Positions 1 through 10,255 are shown, numbered from the stretch's first letter. The stretch: 64,000 bases of DNA from Aselliscus stoliczkanus (GCA_033961575.1 CM066731.1:137943001-138007000), one strand, 5' to 3'. Program-made: numbers and translations. The notes: generated by a model not told the origin, from the letters alone.

Positions 1-619
1 TCCCTTCACTGAAGACAGCTTATGCTTAACACACCATAGAATCTGTGTTCATTAGCTATTCATTAATTTTTGTGTACTTCAAGGTAAAGAAGGATTGGAG
101 AAACTGGAAATTTATCACTTTCAATCTAATGTACAAAAGATAAAGTCATTTTAGAAACATTTTATCTTGGCAGGGACAAAGAAAATCCCAGGCCTGGGCA
201 ATTTAAATAGTCAACCTACAGTTTAACATACCTACTTTCACCATTCTGCTCTCACTGATTTTTTTTAAATTGTTAACTCTGGAGTCTCTGTTTTTTTCTT
301 AGGCATAAATGGCTCCTACAAAATGTGGGAGGCTAGGAACTCTAGGATTTGATACCTGAAGGTATCTCAACTCTGACCAATTAACAGAAACATTATCCTA
401 ATCCCAGCAGAGACCATGAAGACACAATTAGATATTTAATTTCTGCATTATTTACTTAAAAGTAATCTCGATATTTTCAGAAGGTATCCATGTATGAAGA
501 TAAATTTCTGGGCATGTACAAGAGAAGCCACTTTTCATTATCATATAAGGTTCCCTAATACAGGTCTCTCAGTGACCCCAACAAACAAAGGGAGAAAAAA
601 GAAAGCCAAAATCAAATGA
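1..619. other. Unassigned non-coding DNA
   Basis: AT-rich single-copy-looking sequence. I see no long ORF, no repeat I recognise and no CpG cluster. It could be intronic or intergenic; nothing in the sequence decides which. Confidence 0.5.
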
Positions 620-765
620 CCACTGATGGGCCCATTGGGATCTCTTTTATTAAGAAGTTTACAGTTAAAAGAGATACACTTGTTCTACTCCTCATTTTAC
701 ATGAGAAAAATGAGCTCCAAAGACCAATGTGACTTGCCCAAAGTCATTAGAAAATTAGTAAAGAA
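620..765 (-). repeat. MIR SINE remnant
   Basis: The block around 700-760 reads like the reverse complement of the MIR core: a stretch resembling 'gagaaaaatgagctccaaag' followed by 'gacttgcccaaagtcatta'. MIRs are ancient tRNA-derived SINEs found throughout mammals. The match is diverged and the edges are approximate. Confidence 0.5.
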
Positions 766-2485
766 AAAAGAAAAGAGAGAGAGTAGAAAGGAGATCCAAG
801 ATGGTAGAGTAGATAAACGCTGTGCTTGCCTCATCCTGTGAACATATCAAAATTACAACTAAATTATAGAACAATCAACTTGCAGAACCATCTGATGTCT
901 AGCTGAATAGAAGTTTTATAACTAAGGATATAAAAAAGCCACATAAGAGAGACAAAGATGCAAAACAGGCTGGTCCCACACCTACATGTGGTGGTTGAAA
1001 ATCGGGAGCGATATCTCAGCCACAAAGGTTCCCCATGAAAGAGAGAGGGACCCCAGCCCCCTACACCAGGCTCTCCAGCCCTGAGTACTGGTGCCAGGAA
1101 GAGGAGCTCCCACAACTTCTGACTGTGAAAAAGAGTGGGGATTCTGACCGTCCCAGGGTGGGACAAAAGGTTGCAGGAAACCCAAAGATCCTCTTAAAGG
1201 GCCTGCGCTGGCACTCACATTGGGCTTCAGTGGAAGGACAGAGACTAAGGGGGTGTTGGACACATATGAGGAGAGACTGAGCTTTGTAACTTAGGGGTGA
1301 GAACTGGAGGACAGTCCCCATTTTCCCTGTGTTGGACCATCTCCCTTGCAGCCAGCAGTTGGGCGCCATCTTTCCTGTGTTGAGCCTGCCCCCACAGGCC
1401 AAATCTGAATCTGATTGGCCTGGTGAGCTCTGCTGCTCCAACCTGCTGACTCACTGAGACCCTGCCTCACCCAACTTGCATAGTGGCGTAACTTATAGGA
1501 GCTGACAGGTGGCAGCAGGTCTTGGAGTCTCCAGGCTTTTTGCAAATCTACTTCAGACCCTATACTGGTGGCAGACGTCCTCAGTTCATAGTGTGGCCCC
1601 TCCCATACACCTCCAGGTACATCACAGGCAGTGACCAACTGTGGATAACTTTGTAGCTACTACCAGGTACTCCCCAGATAGTCACAGGCAGTGGCTGACC
1701 TGGGCCAGCACTGGAGCCCCTCCCAAGAGGCCCCCAAACCTTGGAGGTTGGCTTTATACTATAGTAGAACACCACCCAATTAGCCCCACAAGCAGAATAC
1801 ACAAAGGGTGGTCTCAACACGCACCAGAGCCAACTGGGGTGAATCCTGCTCCATGGGGTAAGCTTCCCACACAATAGCCCATAAGCTGTGGTTGTGGTCA
1901 AACCCCACAGCCAGTCAGCCCGAGGGTCAATACCAACCAATGATATGCCAACAGTAATCAAGGCTCAACTAAAACAGGAGAGCACACACAACCCACACAA
2001 GAGACATTCCTGGAGCACTTGGAGCAGTTTAGCAGGAAGACTGTGCCACTGGGCCCCACAGTACCCACACTACATAAGGCCACCAGGCAAGGCTAGAGAT
2101 ACAGCAGTCCTACATAATGCATAAAAAGAGGCAGCCAAAATGAGGAAACAAAGAAATATGTCCCAACTGAAAGAACAGGAGAAAACTCCAGAAAAAGAAC
2201 TAAACAAAATGGAGGCAAGTGACCTACCAGATACAGAGTCCAAAACAATGGTTATAAGAATGCTCAAGGAACTTACTGAGAATGTCAGCAAAGAGATAGC
2301 AAACATAAGAAAGGACATAGAAACCATAAAAAAGAACCCGTCACAAGTGAAGAATACAATAACTGAAATGTAGATTGCACTAGAAGGAATTACCAGCAGA
2401 CTAGATGAAGCAGAGGATCTAATCAGTGATTTGGAAGACAAGGTAATAGAAACCACCCAATTAGAACAGCAGAAAGCAAAAAGAA

Positions 2486-2805
2486 TCCATATGATTTCAT
2501 TTCACTGATATGTGGGATATAAAAACTGAAAACAATAAAGAAAAACAACAAAACAATAAAGAAACAAAAACTCATAGACACATACAATAGTTTAGTGGTT
2601 ACCAGAGGGTAAGGGTGGTGGTGGGTGGTGGATGAGGGTAAATGGGATCAAATATATGATGATAGAAGGAGAATTGATTCTGGGTGCTGAATACACAGTG
2701 TGATATATATCAATAGATGATGTATTACAGAATTGTACACCTGAAACCTATGTAACTTTACTAACCATTGTCACCCCTAATTAACTTTAATTAAAAAAAA
2801 AAAAA
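2486..2805 (+). mobile_element. 5'-truncated L1 3' end nested in L1 ORF1
   Basis: The block starts with the last L1 ORF2/3'UTR segment ('catatgatttcatttcactg'), continues through 'gtggttaccagagggtaagg', 'ttgtacacctgaaacctatg' and ends with a 13-A tail at 2792-2804. ORF1 sequence resumes immediately afterwards. The same 3'UTR type recurs at 45050-45342. Possible target duplication around 'aaaaag..tcca' is too A-rich to be certain. Confidence 0.8.
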
Positions 2806-3214
2806 GTCCAAAAAAATGAGGATAGTTCAAGAGACCTCTGGGAAAACATCAAGCATAGCAACATTCACATCTTATGGTTACCAGAAGGAGAAGAGAAAGC
2901 AAGGGATTGAGAATCTATTTGAAAAAATAATGACTGAAAACTTTCCTAACCTGGAGAAGGAAATAAACATACAAGCCCAGGAAATGCAGAGAGCCCCCCA
3001 AAAAGATGAACTCAAACAGGCCCAAACTAAGACACATTATAATTAAAATGGCAAATGTTAAAGACAAAGAGAGAATCCTAAAAGCAGCAAGAAAAAAGCA
3101 GTTAGTTACTTACAAGGAAGCGCCAATAAGATTGTCAGCTGATTTCTCAACAGAAACTTTGCAGGCCAGAAGGAGTTGGCCCAAAATATTCAAAGTCATA
3201 AAAAGCAAAGTTCT

Positions 3215-3660
3215 GGGCCGGCCGAGTGGCACATTGGTTAAAAGCTGGTTTTGGGAAGCCAGTGGCCTCGGTTCGGATCCCACATATGAGGGCCAGTGAC
3301 ACTGCCCTCTACAGCTAACAACAGCTCCACCTGGAGCTGGGTTGTGCGAGCCCCGGCGACGGTGTAGGCTGCAGCCCCTGCTGCAGTGGGCTGCCATATG
3401 CTACAGTGAGTGGCCGGCAGCCAGCGTGAGCGGCTGGCAGCCAGCGTGAGCTGCCAATAGCTGCAGTGAGCGACATCCAGAGGCCTGCGACCAATCTGCC
3501 TCATCTGGGAAGAGCGCAATGATGATACCAACATGGGCCAGTGAAGCAACATCCTCCACAACTAGACTGAAGAACAAAAGGACAGCAACTTGTCTATTTC
3601 CCTTCCCCGATTCCCCAACACTGTTCCCCTCCCCCAATTCCCCAATAAAATCTTTAGTAA
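3215..3660 (+). mobile_element. Long tRNA-derived SINE (T+ tail)
   Basis: tRNA-like head ('gggccggccgagtggcacat') with a B-box-like 'ggttcggatccc' at 3270-3281, a repetitive GC-rich body, and a T+ style tail: AATAAA at 3644-3649 followed by TCTTT. The flanks 3201-3214 and 3661-3674 form a 14-bp target duplication with one mismatch ('aaaagcaaagt' then t/c, 'ct'). It interrupts L1 ORF1. Head and tail are complete, so it is a full-length copy. Confidence 0.92.
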
Positions 3661-3849
3661 AAAAGCAAAGTCCTACAACCAAGATTACTCTATTCAGTAA
3701 GGGTTTCATTTAAAATTGAAGAACAGGTAAAGAGCTTCCCAGACAAGAAAAAGCTAAAGGAGTTCATCACCATCAAACCAGTAATATAAAGAATGTTAGA
3801 GGGGCTTCTTTAAGATAGGGGAAAAAAGATAAAGAATATGAATAATAAA

Positions 3850-4112
3850 ATGGCAATAACTACATATCTATTAACAATTGCTTTCAATGTAAGTGGATTA
3901 AATGTTCCAATCAAAAACATAAGGTGGCTAAATGGATAAGAAAACAAAACCCTTCTATATCTCTTCAGATTAAAAGACACACACACACAGACTGAAAGGA
4001 TGGAAAAAGTTATTTCATGAAAATGGAAATGAAAAAAAAGTTATTTCATGAAAATGGCAATACCTACCTCTACCAGACAAAGTAGACCTTAAAACACAGT
4101 CAATAATACTGT
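3850..4112 (+). pseudogene. L1 ORF2 N-terminal remnant
   Basis: Translation gives an 'AFNVSGLNVPIKN' run near 3880-3925, matching the start of the L1 ORF2 endonuclease domain, where an asparagine in this position family is catalytic. A frame-broken stretch follows, containing a direct duplication of about 23 bp ('aaaaagttatttcatgaaaa' twice, near 4002 and 4036). The reverse transcriptase domain is absent: the sequence passes straight to the L1 3' end. Confidence 0.7.
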
Positions 4113-4270
4113 GTTAGTGTGGTATTGTATCAAATGGTTGCTGAACTTATCATGGTGATCACTTCTTTAAGTATATAAATGTTGAAAACCATTGTGTATA
4201 TCTGAACCTAATATAATATTGTATGCTAACTATATATTTAATAAAAATCTTTTAAAAAAAAGAAAAAAGG

Positions 4271-4662
4271 GGGCTGGCTGTGAGCTCTGAGCAACAGGGT
4301 CACTAGTTCGATTCCCACATGGGCCAGTGAGCTACACCCGAGCTGAGCTGCCGCAGAGCTGCCAACAGGTGGTCGGATGTCTCAGCTGGTGAGAGCATGT
4401 GCTCCTAACAACAAGGCTGCTGGTTGGACTCTGCCCAGGATGGTGGGCTGCGCCCACCTGCAACTAAGATTGAACACAGCACCTTGAGCTGAGCAGTCAT
4501 GAGGTTCCAACTGGTGGCTGGATGGTGACTGGACTTGGAGCTGAGCTAGCTGTGCCCTCCACAACTAAGACTGAAGGACAACTTGGCTGTTTCCCTTAGC
4601 CAATTCTCCAACACTGTTCCCCTTCCCCAATTTCCCAATGAAGTCTTAAAAAAAAAAAAAAA
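4271..4662 (+). mobile_element. Dimeric Ves-like SINE
   Basis: Two tRNA-like heads lie in tandem. The first (from 4271) has a B-box-like 'gttcgattcc' at 4306-4315; the second starts near 4378 ('atgtctcagctggtgagagc') with a diverged B box near 4420. The body ends 'tccccttccccaatttccca' and a 15-A tail at 4648-4662. The lineage differs from the 'ggccggccgagtggcgc' SINEs in this window. It sits right behind the tail of the 0.8-4.3 kb L1. Confidence 0.8.
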
Positions 4663-4770
4663 GGAGTAGAATCTAAGTATTTCCACTAGACAGAAGGAAA
4701 CCTATCTTTGTGAAGTGCCTTTCCATTTCATCATTTCACCAGATATTCACAACCCCATAAAAAGGCATCA

Positions 4771-5168
4771 CTGGGCCAGCCGAGTGGCACGTTGGTTAAG
4801 CGTTGGCTTGAGATGCCAGCTCTAAGCAGCAGGGCCCTGATTTGGAGCCCTCATGTGGGCCAGTGAAGCTGTGCCCTCTACAGCTAAGATAGTGAACAAC
4901 AGCTCGACTTGGAGCTGGGCTGCTGTGAGTCACCGGCGACAGCATAGGCTGCAGTGGGGCTGGCAGGCAGCGGGCGTGCGCTTTCATGAGCTGCCCTGAG
5001 CGGCCATCCAATGGCTAGCGACTGCCTCACCCGGGAAGAGTGCAATGATAATACCAACATGGACCAGTGAAACAACGTCCTCCACAACTAGATTGAAGAA
5101 CAAAAGGACAGCAACTTGTCTGTTCCCCTTCCCCAATTCCCCAATAAAATTTAAAAACAAAACAAAAC
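4771..5168 (+). mobile_element. Long tRNA-derived SINE
   Basis: Starts 'tgggccagccgagtggcacg' and carries the same body as the other long copies, with AATAAA in 'ccccaataaaatttaaaaac'. The TCTTT terminator of intact copies is mutated to TTTAA. An 11-bp target duplication (aaaaggcatca) lies at 4760-4770 and 5169-5179. The head has an extra segment ('ctctaagcagcagggccctg') not seen in the others, possibly a rearranged tRNA stem. Confidence 0.9.
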
Positions 5169-5179
5169 AAAAGGCATCA

Positions 5180-5445
5180 TTATCCCCATTTGACAGATAA
5201 GAAAACCAAGGGTCATAAAGGTAAGTAATAATCCCAAGTTTACACCCCTGGAAATTGATGCTGCTACAGGGACCTTCCAAAGTTTACAGCTAACATTTTA
5301 CAGCTTTGTGAGCACTCACACAGGAAGAACCAGGAATTAAACTAAGCTCTTTACTATATCATCTGACTAAAGTCTCACAACAATCTCTGGTGTTGTTGTT
5401 TATGTATTGATAACATTATCATTATTATCTTTATAATGAAAATAT
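5180..5445 (-). repeat. MIR fragments
   Basis: 5180-5245 reads as the reverse complement of a MIR core ('ccatttgacagataagaaaa', then 'ggtaagtaataatcccaag'). A second MIR-like 3' piece, 'tctcacaacaatctctggtg' with 'ttatcattattatc', lies at about 5370-5440. Both are diverged; whether they are one or two insertions is unclear. Confidence 0.45.
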
Positions 5446-5478
5446 GGAATTTTAGACTACTTTTGTGCCTTTTCTGCT

Positions 5479-5533
5479 TATTTTATTTTATTTTATTTTA
5501 TTTTATTTTATTTTATTTTATTTTATTTTATTG
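5479..5533. repeat. (TTTTA)n microsatellite
   Basis: About ten near-perfect TTTTA units. Runs of this type often grow from the A-rich tail of a retroelement on the other strand; no element body is recognisable next to it. ORFs through it are artefacts. Confidence 0.95.
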
Positions 5534-6149
5534 TCTATTTAGACACAAAGGCCATTCAAAAACCAGGAGGCAAATGGGTCCTTCCACATATTATGTCCTG
5601 GAGACCAAATTATCAATATGTTTTAGGAGACAAGAGAGTTATCATACTCTCACGAGCCTTAGCATTTTTCTCCTATGGACTGAATGGAAAGTATTTCTGA
5701 GAGAAGATGGATAAGGGGTGAAAGATGATAGCCCCACCTATCTTTGGAAGTTTGTCAGGGAAAATGAACTGTAAAGTGGTGCTTATATCTTTGCTCTTAC
5801 TCAATGTTTGGGTGGGAATACTGAGTTAAGGGGAAATGTGCTTTTATTTTTTTAACTTATCTATAGTTACCAAAATACACATGCAGCGTAATTCTCAGTG
5901 CTTTATTCAGAAAATAAAGGAATCTACATATAAATAAAGCTCTAACTTTTGTTTCTAACTGTATACATCAAAAACTAAGCAGGGAAAATTGGGAGATATA
6001 GATAATAGAAATAATAAAATGTAATATATAGTTTCTTCAAAGATTTTTGAACAGAACTTCCAAACCACAGTAACACATTTTTAAGGTACACACATCAACT
6101 TAGTGCTCACTTTATTCAATCATCCACTTGAAGGGGTTCAGAACAGGCC
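5534..6149. other. Unassigned non-coding DNA
   Basis: No recognisable repeat, exon or RNA gene. AT-rich in the second half. Confidence 0.5.
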
Positions 6150-6613
6150 TCCCCAAGATGTGTTACTTTGGCATGTGAATTATTGGGAGCTAAAGGCAAT
6201 TGAGACCTTGTAGGCTCTCCCTCAAAGAAGTTAAATTATGGGCCTGGCCATATGAAATACCATCAGAAATAACTTTTTATGACCTAGCTATAGGGCATGG
6301 CAAACTTCTAATTACTGAACATCTGTTTTTTTCATCCTGTGAATCACCTTCCTCTCCTCTGAAGCCCCGAGGTGCCTCACCTTTGGCTCAGGATTTCCTA
6401 TGCTCATATACTTACCTCATTTTTCCTTCCTTTCTCTGAGCCTGTCATGTATGTATGTAGGATCTCTGACTCTCTCATGTATGTGGGGTTCCCATACTTA
6501 TGTATGTAATTAAATTTGTTCATTTTCTTTTATTAATCTGTCTTATGTCTATTTTAATTATTAGACCAGCTGGAAGACCCTAGAAGGGTAGAGGAAAGTT
6601 TCTTCCTCCCCAC
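6150..6613 (+). mobile_element. Solitary LTR-like element
   Basis: A block that starts TG ('tgttactttggcatgtgaat') and ends CA after 'tagaccagctggaagaccct' and 'agaagggtagagg'. That ending is characteristic of class I endogenous-retrovirus LTRs as I remember them. The ATTAAA-like 'gtaattaaatttgttcattt' near 6505 would serve as poly(A) signal. No viral coding sequence adjoins it, so it is a solo LTR or LTR remnant. Boundaries are approximate and I see no clear target duplication. Confidence 0.6.
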
Positions 6614-6784
6614 ACAGCTCTGTCTCCAAACTTTCTCAAATGCCCCACCCAATCTGGAACACATTCATCTTCTCAGCTCTGTGAGCTCATGACTTCAAGT
6701 GTTCAATCATCCCCTAAAATTATTAATGCTCTTTTGTATTAACTAGAAGTGAGGTGGTGATTTCCTTTGGAATACATATCTGAA

Positions 6785-6895
6785 ACAACCTTTTCAGACT
6801 GCATTTTCTTTACTTGTAAAATGATAGTCTGGATTAGATCATCATTAAGATGTCTTCCATGTCTTAAATTTTATGAGTTTCTAGTGTACTATATT
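6785..6895 (+). repeat. MIR-like SINE 3' region
   Basis: 'cagactgcattttctttact' followed by 'tgtaaaatgatagtctggat' and 'tagatcatcattaagatgtc' resembles the 3' part of ancient MIR-type SINEs ('gtaaaatg...ggattagat'). Diverged; subfamily not assigned. Confidence 0.45.
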
Positions 6896-7330
6896 AAATC
6901 AACAAGCATGTATTGAATACCTGATAGTGTGAGGAACTGTACCAGAAACTAGGGAACCAGGATAGAGTCCCTCCCCTCAAACACTTTATTCTATGGCAAG
7001 TAGAATAATAGGGACTCAGAGATGGCTAATTATCATTCAATATTAAAAATGATAAAATCAAGGAATATGCACAGAGATGGAGAGATTAATTCTGCCTGGG
7101 TACTTGTTTAAGTAAAACATAGAAGATGATATTTGAGTTGAGTCTTGAGGGATGAGTTAATAGGCACAGACAAAAAGGCAAGAGCCTTTTAGATAGAAGG
7201 AGCAGCATAAGCAATGGCATAGAACCATGTTGACTGTCTGGGCAGAGTAAAGAGAACATAAAGGAGAATAACAGTGGAGCAGTAGGACTAAAGACTCTGA
7301 GAAGTTGGGTATCCAGTATATTAGTCATGA
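6896..7330 (-). repeat. L2 LINE fragment
   Basis: Plus-strand sequence reads as reverse-complement L2: 'caagcatgtattgaatacct', 'gaactgtaccagaaactagg', 'gagtccctcccctcaaacac', then the diverged inner part with 'tgagttgagtcttgagggat'. L2 is an ancient mammalian LINE, long inactive. Confidence 0.6.
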
Positions 7331-7344
7331 TGGCCATTAGAACG

Positions 7345-7705
7345 GCCATTGAAAATACCACAGACTGAGTGGCATAAACAACAAAATTTATTTTCTCACA
7401 GTTCTGGAGGCTGTAAGTCCAAGATCAAAGTGTCAGCATGTTTGGTTTCTCCCAAGGCCTTTTTCCCCGGCTAGCAGACAGCCGACTTCTCACTGTGTCC
7501 CCACATGGCCTTTCCTCTGTGTGTGTGCCCCTCATGTCTCTTCCTTTTCTTATAAGGTCACCAGTCTGATTAGATTAGAATCCCACCCTTATGGCCTCAT
7601 TTAACTTTAATTATCTCCTTGGAGACCCTATCTTCAAATAGAGTCACATTGGGGGTTAAGGCTCCAACATATGTATTTTAGGAGGAAACAATTCAGCCCA
7701 CAACA
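7345..7705 (+). repeat. Ancient interspersed repeat, family not named
   Basis: Contains 'gagtggcataaacaacaaaa', 'ctcacagttctggaggctgt', 'ccccacatggcctttcctct' and ends near 'caattcagcccacaacatc'. I recognise this as a common mammal-wide dispersed sequence but cannot name it with confidence. It is non-coding and diverged. A related opening segment occurs at 53752-53819. Confidence 0.6.
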
Positions 7706-7965
7706 TCTAGCTACCTGTAGTATTTGGAGAACAGTGAGAAAAAGCCTCAGGGAAGCAAGAGTGGCTACTATCAGGTCAGTGTATTAAAACTCAGTAACCT
7801 CATTCATAGGAGAACCCTTATGCCTCACCTAAATGACTGCATATTCTGATTGTACATTCAGTTTGAAAGCTAGTTTATTTGTATTGTTATTTTAGCACTG
7901 AATCTGTACCCTCAGTGTGTGAGAAGTCAAGAGGGGAAAGATGTCGATAACAGTAGAAAATAAGA
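7706..7965. other. Unassigned non-coding DNA
   Basis: No feature recognised. Confidence 0.4.
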
Positions 7966-8058
7966 GCTGACAGATTGTATTTCCCAAAGACAGTCACAAC
8001 AATCTCTTGCATCCCTTGTGCTCTCCTGCAGCATAGCCTTGCCACTGAAGTGGAGTCT

Positions 8059-8620
8059 ATAAATGAATGAGCAAAGTGAAAGAAACAGTCTCATAGACAG
8101 AGAGGAAAAACCGATGGTTGCTAGTCGGGAAAGGGGTGGGGGTTAGGGAGAAGGGGAAGGGATTAGACAGCATAAATAGGTAACTACAATATTGCCACAG
8201 AGACATGAAAGACAGTTCGGGGAATACAATTTAATAATGTTGTAAATATTTTGTAGGGTGTCAGATGGTCCATGTCTTGTTAGGGAGACCATTTCATGGA
8301 TGGAGTAGAGGCTTGATCATTGCACTGTACACCTGAAGCTGATGTTGTATAATATTGTATGCCAATTCTAATTGAATAGATATAGATGTAGATATAGATA
8401 TAGATATAGAGTCACAGGATGTGGAGTATAGTATGGAAGGGAGTTAAGGGAATTGTAATAGATATGTATGATATGTGGGGGAGAGTCAGGTCTCAAATTG
8501 GGTGAGGGGGGTTGTCACTTTGAGGGGTAAAAAGTATAACTAGTGCACTGCATTGTACACCTGAAACTAATTTAAAAAAAAAAAAGGTTATTTCACAATA
8601 AAAGAATTAAAAAAAAAAAA
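8059..8620 (+). mobile_element. 5'-truncated L1 3' end
   Basis: L1 3'UTR with 'ggtaactacaatattgccac', 'gcactgtacacctgaagctg', 'taatattgtatgccaattct' and a second 3' end-like segment 'tgcattgtacacctgaaact' followed by A tails at 8574-8585 and 8609-8620. Flanked by the 12-bp duplication gaagtggagtct (8047-8058 and 8621-8632). An ATAGAT-type microsatellite (8375-8411) lies inside. Similar 3'UTRs occur at 48753 and 54230. Confidence 0.85.
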
Positions 8621-8632
8621 GAAGTGGAGTCT

Positions 8633-8869
8633 AGCTCAGTTGGTTAGAGTGCAGTGCACATAATACCAAGGTTGCCGGTTCGATCCCCACATGAACCACT
8701 GAGCTGCGCCCTCCACTACTAGACTGAAACAAGTACTTGACCTTGGAGCTGATAGGTCCTGGAAAAAAACACATTGTTCCAAAATAATAAAATAAAATAA
8801 AATAAAATAAAGTAAAATAAATAAAATAAAATAAAATAATAAAATCAATAAAAAAATTAAAAAACAAAA
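8633..8869 (+). mobile_element. Ves-like SINE with (AAAAT)n tail
   Basis: Head 'agctcagttggttagagtgc' with a B-box-like 'ggttcgatcccc' at 8677-8688. The body 'gagctgcgccctccactact' ends in a long tail of AAAAT units (about 8787-8845) that has become a microsatellite. Flanked by gaagtggagtct at 8621-8632 and 8870-8881, the same 12 bases that flank the preceding L1. The minus-strand ORFs here are only translations of the tail. Confidence 0.88.
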
Positions 8870-9420
8870 GAAGTGGAGTCTAATCTTGTCTTGTACCCTT
8901 GAATCTGTGGCTGACCTGATGACTTGCTTGTTACTAATCGAACAGTGCTATATGATTTCTAAGGCCACAAGAAAAGGCCATGAAGCTTCTATCTGTTTCT
9001 CTTGGAACACTCACTCTTTGGAAGCTCCTCTTTGGGGCTTTACCTCTCAGAACCCAGTCACCGTGCCGCGAAAATCTCCAGCCAAGTGAAGAAGAGGCCA
9101 TGTGTTGGTGTTTTCTGGTCAATAGTCCCAGGTGAGCCCAAACTTTAGCTGGTCTAGCTCAGGTGCCAGAGAACTGAATGAGATGTCATCATGGAACTAA
9201 ATCCTCCAGTCCCAGCTATTCCAAAAGCCAGCTATTAAAGTCACTCCCAATCACCTGGGTCTTCCAAGCTGAGGCGCCAGACATCATAGAGACAGGGATG
9301 AACTCTTCCCATACACCTTTTCTAATTCCTGATCCACAGAATCTGAGAGCATAATAAAATTCTTTTTTATGCCTCTAAATTTTGGGTGACTATTATACAG
9401 CCGTAGTAACTGACTCAGAC

Positions 9421-10009
9421 CATTAAACCACTAAGAGAACAGGTTAAAAAAGTACTTATAATAAATAGATGAACAAAAAATATAGTCTGGGTCCAGTTAG
9501 TGTATGGAAAAATAGCCCTGCGTACCTCAATATTGTTACTGAAACGTTCTCTATTTACAATACAGCATACTACACTACAATATTTGATGCTCACTATCAT
9601 ATTCTAGTTTCATTAAGAAATATTAAATCTGTTTCAGTATACATTATTTTAGAAGTCAGGGGAAATAAATCATATATTATTTAGAAAGAAATATTTCAAA
9701 TTGGTTAATATTTAAAATGCGTTGAAGTTTTACAAAAAATAAGTTTCAATTATGAGAAAAATTAAAATACATAAACATTTTTATTCTTTGATAATACTGG
9801 TAAATTAGGCTTCACTATAATTTTTAGTTGAATGTATTTCATATTTATTGGTGCTTGTATTCCTTGTCAAGGGTAAGTCTTGGGAACCAGCATATTATTA
9901 CTTATGTATGCACGTTCTCTTTTCAAGAGGATTTAAGGAGGTTTTGCTGTTTGATTTACTAGCTTTATACCCCATAGAACATACTATATATGATGGAATC
10001 ATTAAGAAA
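9421..10009. other. Unassigned AT-rich DNA
   Basis: No recognisable element or coding sequence. Confidence 0.45.
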
Positions 10010-10018
10010 TACACTCTG

Positions 10019-10093
10019 GGGCCAGCCGAGTGGCGTAGTTTTTTTAGAGGCAGATCCCACTAAAAAAACTGCCCTCTAAAAAAAAAAAAAAAT
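10019..10093 (+). mobile_element. Internally deleted short SINE
   Basis: Only the first ~17 bases of the SINE head ('gggccagccgagtggcgtag') and the last ones ('actgccctct', A tail) remain; the middle is replaced by 'tttttttagaggcagatccc'. A 9-bp target duplication (tacactctg) at 10010-10018 and 10094-10102 shows that this ~75-bp form inserted as a unit. Its two halves are complementary (see findings). Confidence 0.85.
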
Positions 10094-10134
10094 TACACTC
10101 TGACAATGGTAATGATGTTAAATTATGGCCTCTG

Positions 10135-10255
10135 TAGAGATCTGGGACCATGCCCTATTATTCACTTGTGAATCTCTAACATTTCCTAGTTTGGTGCTTT
10201 GTATGTAATAGATATTCAAAAGACATTTGGTGAATTGAAATGAATTGACAGAATT
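10135..10255 (+). repeat. L2 LINE 3' end
   Basis: 'gggaccatgccctattattc', 'agtttggtgctttgtatgta' and 'agatattcaaaagacatttg' match the L2 3' terminus order (compare 'cacagtgcctggcacatagt'). Diverged. Confidence 0.6.

Larger units (their letters stand above)
2140..3810 (+). pseudogene. L1 ORF1 (RNA-binding protein) remnant
   Basis: ORF1 encodes the coiled-coil, RNA-binding chaperone of the L1 ribonucleoprotein. The N-terminal piece (2140-2373, 77 codons) begins MRKQRNMSQLKEQEK and contains a charged heptad-like stretch (MVIRMLKELTENVSKEIANI), consistent with the coiled coil. The C-terminal piece after 2806 shows the family's conserved region, with ILKAARKKQLVTYKEAPIRL and the start of the ADFSTETLQARR motif near 3140-3180. 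Stops, a nested L1 (2486-2805) and a SINE (3215-3660) break it; the last part resumes at about 3671 and ends near 3810. Confidence 0.8.
796..4255 (+). mobile_element. LINE-1 with 5'UTR, ORF1 and internally deleted ORF2
   Basis: The element opens with an L1-type 5'UTR ('ccaagatggtagagtagata' near 799), which is unusual because most L1 copies are 5'-truncated. A GC-richer leader to about 2100 is followed by ORF1 (about 2140-3810) and the first codons of ORF2 (about 3850-4110). The sequence then jumps near 4110-4140 to the L1 3' end ('ctgaacctaatataatattg', A-rich tail at 4240-4255), so most of ORF2 is missing. It is interrupted by another L1 3' end (2486-2805) and a SINE (3215-3660). Both ORFs carry stops, so it cannot be active. 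Confidence 0.85.
7966..9420 (+). mobile_element. MLT1-like LTR split by two insertions
   Basis: The left part (7966-8058) 'tcttgcatcccttgtgctct ... ccttgccactgaagtggagt' joins logically to the right part (8870-9420) starting 'ctaatcttgtcttgtaccct'. The rest runs through 'tctgtggctgacctgatgac' and ends near 'tagtaactgactcaga'. That order matches MaLR/MLT1-type LTRs as I remember them. An L1 3' end (8059-8620) and a SINE (8633-8869) entered at one 12-bp site. Removing them restores a continuous LTR. Confidence 0.65.

Noticed and set aside
1061..1961. Overlapping ORFs of 115-126 codons on the minus strand
   Set aside because: They lie antisense to the GC-richer L1 5'UTR.
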